Assembly: GCA_907163375.1 (NCBI GenBank)
Contig: CAJQUW010005347.1
Location: 1-64,000 of the forward strand
Reading direction: 5' to 3'
DNA from: Prostheceraeus crozeri
Taxonomy: Eukaryota; Platyhelminthes; Polycladida; Euryleptidae
Length of the DNA: 64,000 bases
A model generated the notes under the pieces. That model worked only from the letters and a program-made list of their open reading frames with translations. It was not told the DNA's origin and made no database searches. Both the position numbers and the translations under genes were made by a program. Position 1 is the stretch's first letter. Every line of letters starts with the position of its first letter. This document shows, in pieces, positions 33,912 through 44,695 of the stretch.

Positions 33912-34690
33912 CCGTAAAACCTCTATTTGAACGGCACCTCTAATATAACGGCAGTCTAGAGGAGGAGTTTAAAAATTGAATGGCACCCTCTAATTGAACG
34001 TCACCTCTAATTTAACGACGCTTTGATGAATTCATCTTCTACATCAATTATATGACTGAAATAATATTCTGCAAAACGTGTAAAATAGGAAAATAGTTTG
34101 TAGAATGCTATGGAGCTATTTTTAGAGGCTGGGAATTCCCATTCAATGAAGTTGCATCGTATTTATGCAATATCGTATATGATCATCAAGTCATTCAAAG
34201 GATGCGGACTGACCAACGCTCTCGACGGCTCGGAGGATTGCCAGATCCATTGTTTCAAGCCAGACTCGGACGGTTCAATTCAGACTGGTTTGCAACTTCT
34301 CCGGCAAGCCCGAGCCAATGCTGGTGTCGAACGTGGAATCAATCAGAACTTTGACGATGTTGCTGAAGGTGATGCGAATGACGAGGACAGTTACAACAGC
34401 GACGTGTCACTTGATTTGTGATTTCTAACCAGTCATTACCGGTAACCTGTGTTTGTTAACTTTTGTCAAATAGATATATGCAGAGTTCTTATGTTACATG
34501 TTTTCGCTTTTCATCTATAAAATGTACAGATTTAAGATACAAATTACTGAAAATTTCATCTCTAAATTCTGATCAGCTAGTCGAAAAATAGAACGGCACC
34601 CTCTAATTGAACGGCACCTCTAATTATACGGCAGTGCGGGGAAAGGTTTGAAAAATAGAGCGGCATGCCGTTCAAATAGAGGTTTTACGG
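33912..34690 (+). mobile_element. Internally deleted pogo/Tigger element
   Basis: The left end CCGTAAAACCTCTATTTGAA is inverted at the right end (TTCAAATAGAGGTTTTACGG), with TA flanks at 33910-33911 and 34691-34692. Subterminal GAACGGCACC(TC)TAA motifs occur several times near both ends. At 779 bp it is too short to be autonomous and keeps only the last part of a transposase. It is inserted in an unidentified coding relic. Confidence 0.85.
34110..34421 (+). pseudogene. Tigger/pogo transposase C-terminal remnant
   Basis: The frame contains IYAISYMIIKSFKGCGLTNA, then LDGSEDCQIHCFKP, matching the C-terminal end of DDE_1 transposases (SFxxCGIxNALDGxED). It ends with an acidic tail. The catalytic domain is deleted. 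The first codon is not a genuine start. Confidence 0.7.
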
Positions 34691-34692
34691 TA

Positions 34693-35739
34693 AGTTTACA
34701 TTAGTCTACGATAGTGAATTACGTGATGAATATGCAGATTGGTTCCCTAATGTTTCTCGCTTCTCATTGGCTGACGCTCTACCGCTGACTGAGCACGAAT
34801 TTGTACTAATTGATTCTGAAAGTACAGCTATCGATAATGAAATCCTGTAATACCATAGCTCGACATTGTATAGTCTCTGATCACGCTATTGATTTTGATA
34901 ACCAAGATATCCTGTCAAGATGTAAAGATTTCCGAGTTAGACGCATCGATGAATCTTCTTTTATCAGGGTCAGTCAGTTTGATGTCATGAATCGAAACAT
35001 GGGTTTCCACCAGCCGGATTTGCTGACAGCAAAGTGTGCAGTAAATAGTGTTGGTCGCTGATTGCTTGTACAACGATTTCTTCTTTCCATTTCATTTCAC
35101 TTGGCAAGTCAAGCAATGTCATTCGAAGCGTCGTGACTTCAAATACTAAAAAGTTCGTAACTGATTGTGGTCTTTTTCCGTTGATCCATCAAAGGAAGAG
35201 CATTTTCCTCGACTCAACGTCCAACTTACTGACTTTTTGCCTCCGGAGAACGCATAGACACATCCATCATCTGCCTGATTAGTGCTTTCCAGCACTATTG
35301 ATTTATTTTTCCGAATTCTTTCGTAGGCTTTTGAGACTTTTTCTCTCCATAATCTGCAACCTGTTGGAAAAGACGTTGAATATGTCATTGAATAACACAC
35401 ACAGCTTGGCTAAATGATTTCCACAACTTCTGCACAGTTCAAATCTGTGTTATTTCAAAAATTAATGGTCATTTCCCCAATTAGGTTAGGTTTAAAATGC
35501 AAAATAGAAACTATCAAAGGCGCTTGCACACGATTATGTAGAGTCATGGGAATAATGAAAAATAGCGAATAGCTGAATTCCGGTGATTAAAGTCACTAGA
35601 TTGAATGAAGCAATCAGGAAGTCTTATCCAAGCGAGAAATCATTTAGCTTGACAGTTTTCAACATTGTCAAGCTAAATCACAGCTTGACATTGCAGCTTG
35701 ACATGACACACAAGCTAAATGACAGTTATTAGTAGAGGC
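34693..35739 (+). other. Unidentified coding relic, then no recognisable gene
   Basis: The frame TLVYDSELRDEYADWFPNVS, then FSLADALPLTEHEFVLIDSE, is open from 34700 to 34850. If the Tigger element and one TA are removed, it joins upstream to CDTISIRHKF in the same frame (33870-33911), so the Tigger landed in a once-coding sequence. I do not recognise the family. From 35060 onward nothing is recognised except repeated AGCTTGACA motifs (35647-35702), partly inverted, just outside the Harbinger element. Confidence 0.4.
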
Positions 35740-35744
35740 TTACA

Positions 35745-35880
35745 GCCGTATGCACCAACGATGTTTAACTTTAGTCATCGATTAAACTCAATCTTAATCA
35801 ATGACTAAAAAAATTGCTATGCACCAAAATAATCATCGAATAAGCATGTGACTAATAAATGCGCTATGCACCAACAAATC
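35745..35880 (+). promoter_or_regulatory. Harbinger left-end subterminal repeats
   Basis: TATGCACCAA occurs three times (about 35749, 35818 and 35866) with similar spacing before the transposase gene. By analogy with studied Harbinger elements such repeats are likely docking sites for the Myb-like protein, which recruits the transposase. The spacing is seen; the function is inferred. Confidence 0.55.
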
Positions 35881-35985
35881 TCATTGTTTAAACTAACGTT
35901 AATCACTATTTAATTTAAACAACCCTCTGTCCTTCATTAACTAGTACTAGACTCTCCTACTTTACGTGCATCTTCTCACGACTTC

Positions 35986-37020
35986 ATGATGCAGCGATAC
36001 AATGACTACTATTTAATGGAACGTTGTAGTATGCAACAAACTCAACGGAAGGTCAACCAAAGGCCTGTTGAAATTTTAGCGAAATATACTGATGAAGAAT
36101 TTCGTCTGCGTTTTCGGCTTTCTAAACCTACTTTTATGGTTCTCCATGAAATGATTCAAAAGGAACTGACTTTTGAAAGTCGTCGTAATAATCCAATATC
36201 GTCTGAACTGCAGCTCCTGATCACTCTTCGCTTTTTTGCAACTGGCTCTTTCCAGCTAACCGATGGGGATTTATTCGGAGTACACCAGACTTCGGTTTGT
36301 CGAATTGTGCATCGTGTAGCAGCGATTATTGCTAATATAGGAGATACATATATTACTTTTCCAAATACAGCAGAGCAAGCGGTGGAACGTCGGAAATTTT
36401 ACAACTTAGCTCGATTTCCGGGTATTATTGGGGTGGTTGATGGAACCCATATCAAGATCGATAAGCCAGAAGCAACAGCGTCAGAATTATATAGAAATCG
36501 AAAAGACTTTTTCTCAATCAATACCCAAGTGATGTTTGATAGCATACTAAAAATCAGAGATTTGGTGGTACGTTGGTATGGTAGCGCTCACGATTCCAGA
36601 ATTTTCCGAAATTCGAGATTAATTGAAAAACTGGAATGCCTACCGTCTAGATCTTGGGTTCTCGGTGACTCAGCCTATCCTTGTTTCCCTTATATTTTAA
36701 CACCTTTTATACGTCCTAATTCTCGTGAGGAAGATGCATACAACAAAGCTCACTGCAGAGCTCGAAACGTCGTGGAGCGCTGTATTGGAGTCTGGAAACG
36801 ACGCTTTCCAGTCATTAAGTATGGTTTACGAGTTCATATTTCTCGATGTCCTGCAATTGTGGTTGCAACAGCTGTCCTCCACAACATAGCCATTGATGAA
36901 AAGGATCCCAATTTTGGAGAAGACGATTCTATTGACTTGAATGAAGAAGTTTTTCAGTCGACGGCAGGATCACGAGGTAGCGGTATCCGCAATGCAATAG
37001 TCTCTCAATATTTCTCGTGA
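35986..37020 (+). CDS. PIF/Harbinger transposase (HARBI1-like), intact
   Basis: 344 codons from ATG to TGA with no lesion, the usual length for HARBI1-type nucleases. The N-terminal half includes ISSELQLLITLRFFATGSFQ and QTSVCRIVHRV, the HTH region of DDE_4 proteins. Catalytic motifs: GVVDGTHIKI (Asp152), LGDSAYPCFPYILTP (Asp228) and ARNVVERCIGVWKRRF (Glu264). AHDSRIF (Asp203) is also conserved in the family. It ends RNAIVSQYFS, a common C-terminus in this family. It would cut at the element's inverted repeats and insert at TWA, with the Myb-like partner encoded in the same element. This is the best candidate for an active enzyme in the window. Confidence 0.93.
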   Translation: MMQRYNDYYLMERCSMQQTQRKVNQRPVEILAKYTDEEFRLRFRLSKPTFMVLHEMIQKELTFESRRNNPISSELQLLITLRFFATGSFQLTDGDLFGVHQTSVCRIVHRVAAIIANIGDTYITFPNTAEQAVERRKFYNLARFPGIIGVVDGTHIKIDKPEATASELYRNRKDFFSINTQVMFDSILKIRDLVVRWYGSAHDSRIFRNSRLIEKLECLPSRSWVLGDSAYPCFPYILTPFIRPNSREEDAYNKAHCRARNVVERCIGVWKRRFPVIKYGLRVHISRCPAIVVATAVLHNIAIDEKDPNFGEDDSIDLNEEVFQSTAGSRGSGIRNAIVSQYFS

Positions 37021-37806
37021 TCAATATTTACGTGTATATTTTATCATAAACTCTTGTAGCGATTTCTAAAAATTTTGGCTAGTGGATTTGTTGTTTTTAA
37101 TAAAATGTTACATTATTGTAATTTGCGATGATCATAGGTCGCCTATGATATGACATTTTTACAATCAAGACATAATCAGTACATTTAATGCATATTTAAA
37201 CATTTATAAGTCATATACAATTTGATGCTGAGAAAATTACTAATTGGAAATAAATGATTTTTACACAAGTTATATTTTTGCGAAATTTCATGTCTACATG
37301 AATTTTTGTTTGCTGGGAATATACCATTTCGTAAAAATTTGGAAAAAATAAATATATAACACATTTTAAAAACTGGAAAAGAAAACAACAAATAATAAAC
37401 ACAATTCACTAAGACACAAGCAAATAATTTTACGTAATACAAAAAACCTAAATTATCGCCAAAAATTTATAAAATCATCGGCGACAACAGCGATGATTTT
37501 GTGGGAAAGTATCGGCGATAGCAATAATTGTTTTTCATCGCCAATGAAACTATTGCCGATTCCCAGTCCTTGCGTTTTTCCTAATATGTTATTAATGCAT
37601 GAGGTAGAATTAATGATTCGTCACAAGATAATACGTGAACATAGCTCAATGAAAGAAGAAACAAAATATTATTATTATTATTAGTTATCTTTATATTGAA
37701 GCTCCGTACATATATTCATGTAAAAATGGCGAAGAAATACATTCTAATTATATTATTAGTTCCGATAACAAAACACGTAATTGATAACAAGACAAAACAC
37801 ATTATG

Positions 37807-39482
37807 TCACTCATTGTTATACCGTTGTCGTTTCTCTTGTAAAAACGCCAATTTTTCACGGTAATATTGTTGCTTCAGACGAATAACCTCGAGATTTTCG
37901 TTATACTCCACTGCCATCATTTGAAGAAGATGCTGCTGAAATGTATATAACCCCCGCTTACGAGTGCTCCGAGAAAAATTCCCACTAGTTGTTGGCAGAA
38001 CGTCCGGTTCAACATCAGTACCATTTGTGCCTAAAATATAGATGGGAATTCAGAACTTAAATAAATTGTTACACATAGGTACATCAACACCTTATATTTT
38101 CTCATCAATATACACACTTGAATATACAAATACTGCAAATAAAAAGTGTATCCAGTCTTGTAGAGAGGTTTCTTTGACTCATCACAGGGGTGCCGCTATA
38201 GACCCGCAGGTACCGCAGCTGCGGAAGGGGCGCTTGCGTTAATGGGCGCCGGAGGCTCTATAGCAACAATAAAAAGGGCGATTTTTTCAGATTGGCGGGG
38301 TGGCGGAGTCCGTGTTAGCTGCTCTTCATTCTCTAATTATTCGCATTTATACCTAATGCTTACATTGCTTGAAATTTATATACGAAATTAGCATATTGCC
38401 ATCGGATATGCCAGAGATAAAGGTGATGCGATATCAGATAAAGGTGATATTAACTTAGATTTACACCGTAGATCAATTTTTCTATATATTTTTAACTAGT
38501 AGATCATTTGATTTGAATAAATATACTAAGAACGCAAAACGAGATGTGACTAAAAAAAATTGGAATTTGTTTATTATAACCATAATGAGTTTAACTTGAA
38601 TAAATCCAATCTACTTTCTGAAATGTAATAAATACGCCTCAGAGGGGACACAGAACGTAGCACGAGGGAGCAATGCTGGTTACGGGCGTGTGCACCGCAA
38701 ACTTCTAATAAGGATGGGTAGTAAAAAATACGAGATCACTTATAACGACATGTATATACGACCTTTCTATAAAAAGTAAGTGCAATATCTAGTAATCTGG
38801 ATAAATGTAAATAATTCATTTATTAGACGTATCCCACAGTCCTGGTTATATTTCATCAATCAGGGCGTATTATCGTCATTAGTTTTACATATCAAACAAT
38901 TCGGTACTTACCAGCTGTAGGTAATGACGTGGTTTCGACCGTCACAGCGCCTTCATCCACTTCAACATCATCAACTATATCGGATTGCAGGTAATGAAGG
39001 AAAGAACGGTCAGCAGCTCCATCAAATGAATTTTCATTCACCGTATTCTGTGTGTTTTGTGTTGGAGAACTTTGTATTGCCGTAACGTGATCCGAGTCAA
39101 AAATATTTATTAAATCAGACGGAGCATCAAGCTGCTGCGGAGGTATAATATTCAAGACTCTTTCCGTGAATGGAGATATATTAACATTTGCTGGGCCACC
39201 ACCAGTTCGCCGGGAGTCTTTCTTCTTATCGGTCAATTTATCCTTGGCAGCCTGTTTCGTTCGCCTCCAAAACTCCTTCAGCTCTTTGAAGGATCTGCAG
39301 CCTACTCCGACCGAATTGAACTCTTGTTCAATTTCCTTCCATGCATCCTGTTTATTTTTTACCATGGGGCCGTGTGTATCTTTATTTTCGATAACCATAA
39401 TTCTTACTGGAGTAAGTAATTCTAACAAAGTTGATTGTTCAACAGTCGTAAAATTCTTGGCCCTCTTTTTTCGATTTTCCAT
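37807..39482 (-). CDS. Harbinger Myb/SANT-like DNA-binding protein, two exons
   Basis: Exon 1 (39482-38912) starts at ATG and encodes NFTTVEQSTLLELLTPVRIM, then KNKQDAWKEIEQEFNSVGV and FKELKEFWRRTKQAAKDKL, a trihelix Myb/SANT (MADF/NAIF1-like) domain. The exon ends TACAGCTG before a strong donor, GTAAGT. Exon 2 (38030-37807) follows acceptor TATATTTTAG and continues in phase 1 with TNGTDVEPDVLPTTSG, then a coiled-coil-like tail, VIRLKQQYYREKLAFLQEKR. The joined product is 264 aa. In Harbinger elements this second protein binds the ends and carries the transposase into the nucleus. The intron (38031-38911) contains a GC-rich patch at about 38190-38330. Confidence 0.85.
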
Positions 39483-39784
39483 TTGTGTTTCAGCTCAACT
39501 CTTGTTGTATATAAAATTGTCGCACTTAAACTGTTCAAGTAACGATCGATCAAATGCCTAGCTTCCCTAGAATTAACAATAATCACGTGACCAGACGTGA
39601 TCACAAACTTGCTGACGAAATTATAGTCACTGACTTACTAGTTAGCGATTAACTTTATACATCAATGTTGGTGCTTAATTTTTTTAGTCAATGACTTTCT
39701 TGCTGTTTAGCAAGTCATTGATTAAGTGGTCGTTTAACGAATGTTGGTGCATACGGCTGTTAATGTATAAGTTCCTAATATCTA

Positions 39785-40399
39785 ATGTCGTAGAACTTTG
39801 AGTACCTCGGAAGCCTCACAACATCAGATGCAAAGAGTAAGACGGAGATCAGACATCGAATATCTATGGGGAAGGCAAAGTTTCACGAAATGCGTGCTAT
39901 CTTTTACAACCGAAACTTGTTTATGAAGCTCAGAACTAGGCTGCTCAAGTGCTGCATATGGTCGATCTTGATGTACAGGTGTGAAGCCTGAACAGCAACT
40001 GATGTAGTTGAACATAATATCGAAGCAGCAGAATTGTGGTTCCTCAGGCGAATTCTTCGTATATCGCACATGAATGGGGTGACCAACGACGACGTCTTAA
40101 GAAGAGCTGGAGTAAGAAGGGAGCTGATGGAGATCATTACGAGAAGACAACTCACTTTCCTCAGCCAAGTCATCAGAAAAGAAGGTCCGGAGTGCGTTGC
40201 GGTACAAGGTCGCGTCGAGGGAGGACGAGCGAGAAGCAAACAACGTGCTACACATCTCGACTGGATCATGAAAACAACAAAGATGGAATCTACGGCTGCC
40301 ATCTTCAGCTGTGCTCGCGACCGTCTTCGTTGGAGCATGGAGAGCCATGACCGCCCGAGCGTGCATCACGCAAGGCTGCTAGGCAAGGCAGGAGTCTAA
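39785..40399 (+). pseudogene. LINE C-terminal (post-RT) fragment
   Basis: NFEYLGSLTTSDAKSKTEIR, then RLLKCCIWSILMYRCEA, then a TGA where Trp is usual, then AAELWFLRRILRISHMNGVT, LRRAGVRRELMEIITRRQL and FLSQVIRKEGPE. This is the standard thumb/tail of LINE reverse transcriptases (EYLGS...LYGCEAW...AEMWFLRRMLRI...RRxLxFxGHxxRK). The catalytic core is missing, so it is 5'-truncated. It begins within 30 bp of the Harbinger right end. Confidence 0.85.
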
Positions 40400-41083
40400 T
40401 ATAACTAAGGGGCAGGAACAAACGTGGTGTCAATTTTTGGAGTCAAAATATGTTATTTTCTTACAGGTGAGACGAATTTAAATCGATACTTTTTCTTCTG
40501 ATAATAACTAGCATCACGCTAAGATAGTATGCATACAATTTGTCAGTTTTATACTCTTTCAACAGAAGTCTTTTTATCAAAGATTTCAAATAAATATTGT
40601 GTGGAAGTCAGACTTGATGCGGAGAATCAATGTTCCAATTCTAAAGTATGCTCCAATTCAATTCCCAAAACATATGGCTACATGCAAGCAAATGTAAACG
40701 ACATTTATGTAAAACTCTTCGAAATCACGCCATGGCTTCAATAATACTGTACAATGCTCAAAACAAACCCTCGATAATTTTTAAATCCTGTTTTTATAAG
40801 CCAAATTGTCGAAGCTTAAGTTACAACGAAGAAAAGTATTTAAAGGTCCATTTTTAATTTACACTAAATGTAGACTGCACGAAATGCATTGAATCGCTAT
40901 TTCCATCTCCTTTTGTAAAGACGTTTGCAGAAACGCTCAAACTTCAAACTATGGGAAAACGTGACCTGATTGAGAAAATGATGGTGTTTTCTTTTGAAGT
41001 ATCGAATTGTGCAGAATCATTTCCTAAAACTTCAGAAGAAAATCATTTTCTCACGAATGCGTAGTAGCACATAGAATTTAAAA
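40400..41083. other. No recognisable gene; possible 3' region of the host gene
   Basis: Lies just beyond the stop codon of the minus-strand host gene. It may contain that gene's 3' UTR, but I see no decisive polyadenylation arrangement. Confidence 0.3.
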
Positions 41084-43102
41084 CTAACTGAAGCGTCTCT
41101 TCATTCTTCGTGTTTCTTGGAGATGTTCTGTTTCAGGACAGCTCTGTGAGCAGCAAACTCTCGTACGTATTTCCCAGTTGAAATTCGACATAAGCGTCCA
41201 TGATGTCCAAGGAGAAACATTCGCAACCATTGAATACGAAAGGCACTTCTTAGCGTACGATAGCTTTCCCCTTGCTTCAAAATATGCTGACTTCAGACAT
41301 ACCTGAAAAGTAATCGATGCAATTTCAATGCAAGTTCACACTGTAAATCTAACACAGTGGATATACGCTAAGATTTACAGACAATATTAATTTCATTGGT
41401 TTTTACAGTCTAAGCTGAAACATTCGTGAAATCAGAAGCTTTTTATCTCATAATGACCGATATTTTCTGTGAAGTTAAACGATTCTTTGAACTGGATTTA
41501 TTGGTGTACAGTTCATCGTGTAGTTCTAGCCATAGACATCTAGCAAAGAGTTAGAACGGAGTTGCACATTGAACATAATATTGCGTCGTGGACACGAGTT
41601 ATTATGACAACGTTACTTAAATGATGGAGGCTTCCAGTGGTTGACAGTGGATTGATAGTTTTGATTATTTTAAAGATCCAGCAAAAATCGGTCCATTTCC
41701 GAATAGTCAATCAATCCATCAGAACTCCGCACCGATGTGTCAAACTGCTGCAACCAAATATAAATGTGTCCAGTCTAATACTAAAGCATAGAATGTAGTA
41801 GATATGAAAAGTTCGTTTTCGGAATACAGTTCTTCAAAATGCTGATTTAATAAGTTATACATGTAATAATGTATTCCCGCAAATTTACTTGAAGGGCACT
41901 GCAAGCATCAATCAATTGTCACGGCAATGAAAATGGAGATATTTACCTGATCAGTGAACTTGATGACTAACTTTCCATTCGCTGGGAATATTTCGTAATC
42001 ATCTTTTAGTGTGATTTTTGAATTTGACTGAGTTACACCTTCAACTCTAAAGCTGTTGAGAAGACTATCCAAACCTGAAACAATTTAATGAACAAATATA
42101 CAGAAATAGCATCATGATAATTCCTCCGTCTGTTCTGTTCTAGTTTCGTAACTTCTTTTTCAGTTAGTGGGATGATTCAGTGTCAGAACCAGCCCTCAGT
42201 TTCAAAATACGTTGATTGATTTCAAACTACATGAAAAATGAAGCTTTTACATAGTCAGACTTATGGAACCTTGCAGTCCTTTTAGTCCTCATGCCCTTCC
42301 TGCCGACTTCCAATGACACCTTCGGGGCTCGACTTCTGGACCAAAAGATCACTAGGCCAAGCACTTAACCACTATGGCATGGAGACCACGGATTTCAAAC
42401 TACAACATGTAGATAATCTATCTGTGCGATACTGATCTACGCTGATGGCGAATTACATGTATATATTCCGTAATTGATTGCGTACTCCGATCTCATTGGT
42501 GCATCAACAGAGTTCGAGATCACTGCATTGTCCCACGGATAAAGTACATGTACGTTGACTTTGCTGTGGGAGTGGTGGGGTTTTGTGGGAACCGATGAGG
42601 ATTATTGTGGTGCATAGGTATTGTATGCAGTCTGACTTCAACTATTCCTGTTCAACCATGAACTCCTAAATATTGTTGGCCTGGACATGCAGGCTAATGA
42701 TACAAGTGTACAGCATGAGGATTAACCTTTCCTTTACATACATGTATTATACTTTCTGATAACTATTTGTGGCTCAATTATCTACAATCAGTTTATATGA
42801 TATATATTATGCTCACAGATTATCGACCACAAATGCTGTGCAAACGGTTGAATTATTAATCCCAAGAAATTAAGATTTTACAACTTAACTTCTGCAGAAT
42901 CTCATTGCATCCAATCTTCGATCCCATCGAATTTATATGAGAAAATATTCTTCTTCAGCGAATGAGCGAAAGCGGAAGTCCATGGTGGTAAACAGAATTC
43001 GTGTATATCCCCATTTCTCACATACATGTGAACTGAACTTTTCTTCGATGAGAGCTTCGTTATTTTAGCAATGTCATTACTTTCGCACAGTGACTCGTTC
43101 AT
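41084..43102 (-). CDS. Host multi-exon gene, 3' part (TSP1-like C-terminus)
   Basis: Three minus-strand exons join in phase. A 22-nt microexon, 43102-43081 (acceptor CTTTGTAG, donor GTAATG), encodes MNESLCE. Exon 42074-41947 (acceptor TTGTTTCAG, donor GTAAAT) encodes LDSLLNSFRVEGVTQSNSKI and IFPANGKLVIKFTDQ. The last exon, 41302-41084 (acceptor ACTTTTCAG), encodes VCLKSAYFEARGKLSYAKKC, then VSPWTSWTLMSNFNWEIRTR and VCCSQ...CPE, ending MKRRFS and TAG. The WTSW...RTRVC pattern resembles a thrombospondin type 1 repeat, suggesting a secreted or surface protein. Upstream exons are uncertain: candidates at 43370-43150 contain stops, and 43850-43710 contains HVRRYNGGLDMKAIDFIE. Family not identified. 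Confidence 0.55.
42288..42400 (-). repeat. tRNA-derived SINE-like sequence in an intron
   Basis: The minus strand reads CCATAGTGGTTAAGTGCTTG, then a spacer, then AAGTCGAGCCCCGAAGG. The first resembles a pol III A box (TAGTGGTTAAGTGC) and the second a degenerate B box. The pieces have tRNA-like spacing but no good acceptor stem. It lies in the intron between 42074 and 43081. Confidence 0.5.
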
Positions 43103-44470
43103 CTACAAAGTTTTTATAATCACAATTGAAGAATAATCTTGTTTACCTATTTGGTAAATGGATCACCATTTTCACAATCACTTGGACAGATGGAATTCCT
43201 AGCGAATGTTTGAAAGGAATCAATGAATAAAGCCTTCTGATTTGGACATGCAGACATTTCTGATGTAATGAATCATTCGAAAACAGATGAGAAGTCAACT
43301 TCCAACAAAGAATGTACATTGTAACAGAATTCCGAGGGTTGAATAAAACCTCCTCTATTGATCTGCTCAACTAAATGACTCTCCGCTTCTAAATTCAATT
43401 CACCGCTAATCAGTTGACATCAGTGGATCCTTTTCCTTTTCAAGGGTACGCCTGGTGACCCATATATGGGTCAGTCCATAAAACTGCCATAGATATAGAC
43501 ACAGACCAAAAACTTGTGGCAGAGAATTTCCTAAGCATCTATGATGCCACCTACAAAAGTCACAAGTTTCTGAAAAAAATAATAATTTCGGCAGAAATGG
43601 GTTAATGCTTCACTGTTTTATGCTCATAACACAGTTAACCATTAATCACGCATTAAACCTGAATGACTGACGCCAGTGTTTTGCTGGGAATTCAACCCTC
43701 ATCATGTACACAAATTTCTATGAAATCGATTGCCTTCATGTCCAGGCCACCATTATAGCGACGTACATGTTCAACACTGTAATGATCTCCATGGGAATGA
43801 ATTTGTATCGATTGTGCAATTGCTTTCTATTCTAACCTAATGAAGATGAAAATCATGTCGATTTCTACATCAATCAGCGGACACTAATGCCGTAGACAAG
43901 CTGCATGTCAAATCTACATAGAAATTATGCAATACTCAGAATTTTAAAGTAGAACTTCTTGGACATCCATATCAAAACATAGAGGAACATAGATTTACAT
44001 TACTTTTTCCAAATCAAGAAGCGCAAACCTCAAATCTTTTGAAGATATCTCAAATCAACTACAAATGCCATATCTCAGCTCAACAAGCACTGATTCATTT
44101 ATATTAAGCACTTATTAAATCTCAAGTCAATTGAATATTTCTTAACTTCGATAAGCTGAATCAAAAGTCAATTACACGAACAGTGGACATATCGTTTGAT
44201 TGGTCAAATGCTCATCATCAATAATCGCTAGAGTAAATCGTGATCTTAAATGATGTAATTTTTAATTTCCAGATTACAAAATATGTGATACATTACACTA
44301 GCACTTATAACGGAGATAAATTTCAGTCGGTCTAAATAAATGAATATTCTATCCAAAATACGTGTATTCATCAAAAAAAGTTAAAATACATGGATGTCTT
44401 CTCCGAGAATACATTTCGGAAGTACAGAAAGCACATGTGATACTGAATTTGAAACTTTTGGTAATGTTAC
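43103..44470. other. Possible upstream exons of the host gene; otherwise nothing certain
   Basis: On the minus strand, 43370-43150 reads FIQPSEFCYNVHSLLEVDFS and, past a TGA, MSACPNQKALFIDSFQTFAR, then CPSDCENGDPF and a GTAAAC donor. It looks protein-like but contains stops. At 43443-43602 a short segment begins GGGTACGCCTGGTGACCC and ends GGGTTAA, weakly reminiscent of a piggyBac MITE. Confidence 0.3.
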
Positions 44471-44479
44471 CGAATAGAT

Positions 44480-44695
44480 CGGCTGTTCTGCAAGCTGCAT
44501 CATAGTTGCAACTCAGTTCGCATACTGTTGAGTGGAAGCTGCTCTCGTACCTCCGCCGTCGATCGTTTCAAAGCTGCCTTCCAGATGGAGAAGCAACCTT
44601 CACAATTGTTCAGAAAGGGTGAATAAGGAGTCTGAAATCTGAACCCGTGTCCAGCTTTTAGGATAGTCTCTTGTCCGCGATTATGGGATGGCGCG
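44480..44695 (-). pseudogene. IS630-like transposase C-terminal fragment
   Basis: The minus-strand reading SPFLNNCEGCFSIWKAALKR followed by STAEVREQLPLNSMRTELQL matches the end of DDE_3 transposases (PYSPFLNPIENxFSxWKxxLK). The Pro-Ile-Glu is changed to NCEG, with the Glu retained. It lacks the rest of the domain. It is closer to the lineage at 352-1390 than to that at 32711-33891, judged by the SPFLN motif. Confidence 0.65.

Larger units (their letters stand above)
35743..39759. mobile_element. Complete PIF/Harbinger transposon, 4.0 kb
   Basis: Exact TTA target duplications lie at 35740-35742 and 39760-39762, the signature of PIF/Harbinger (TWA). The 17-bp terminal repeats CAGCCGTATGCACCAAC match exactly in inverted orientation, with weaker similarity further in (AATCAATGACT on both sides). 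ATGCACCAA recurs inside the left end (35818, 35867) and its inverse inside the right end (39666). The two genes expected of this superfamily are both present and open: a transposase on the plus strand and a Myb/SANT-like protein on the minus strand, converging on one another. Confidence 0.95.

Noticed and set aside
34110-34421. A host CENP-B/JRK-type gene
   Set aside because: Only the transposase C-terminus is present, and it lies between inverted repeats with TA flanks. It is a deleted Tigger element.
43443-43602. Short piggyBac-like MITE
   Set aside because: Only one end has TTAA and the two ends do not match well.
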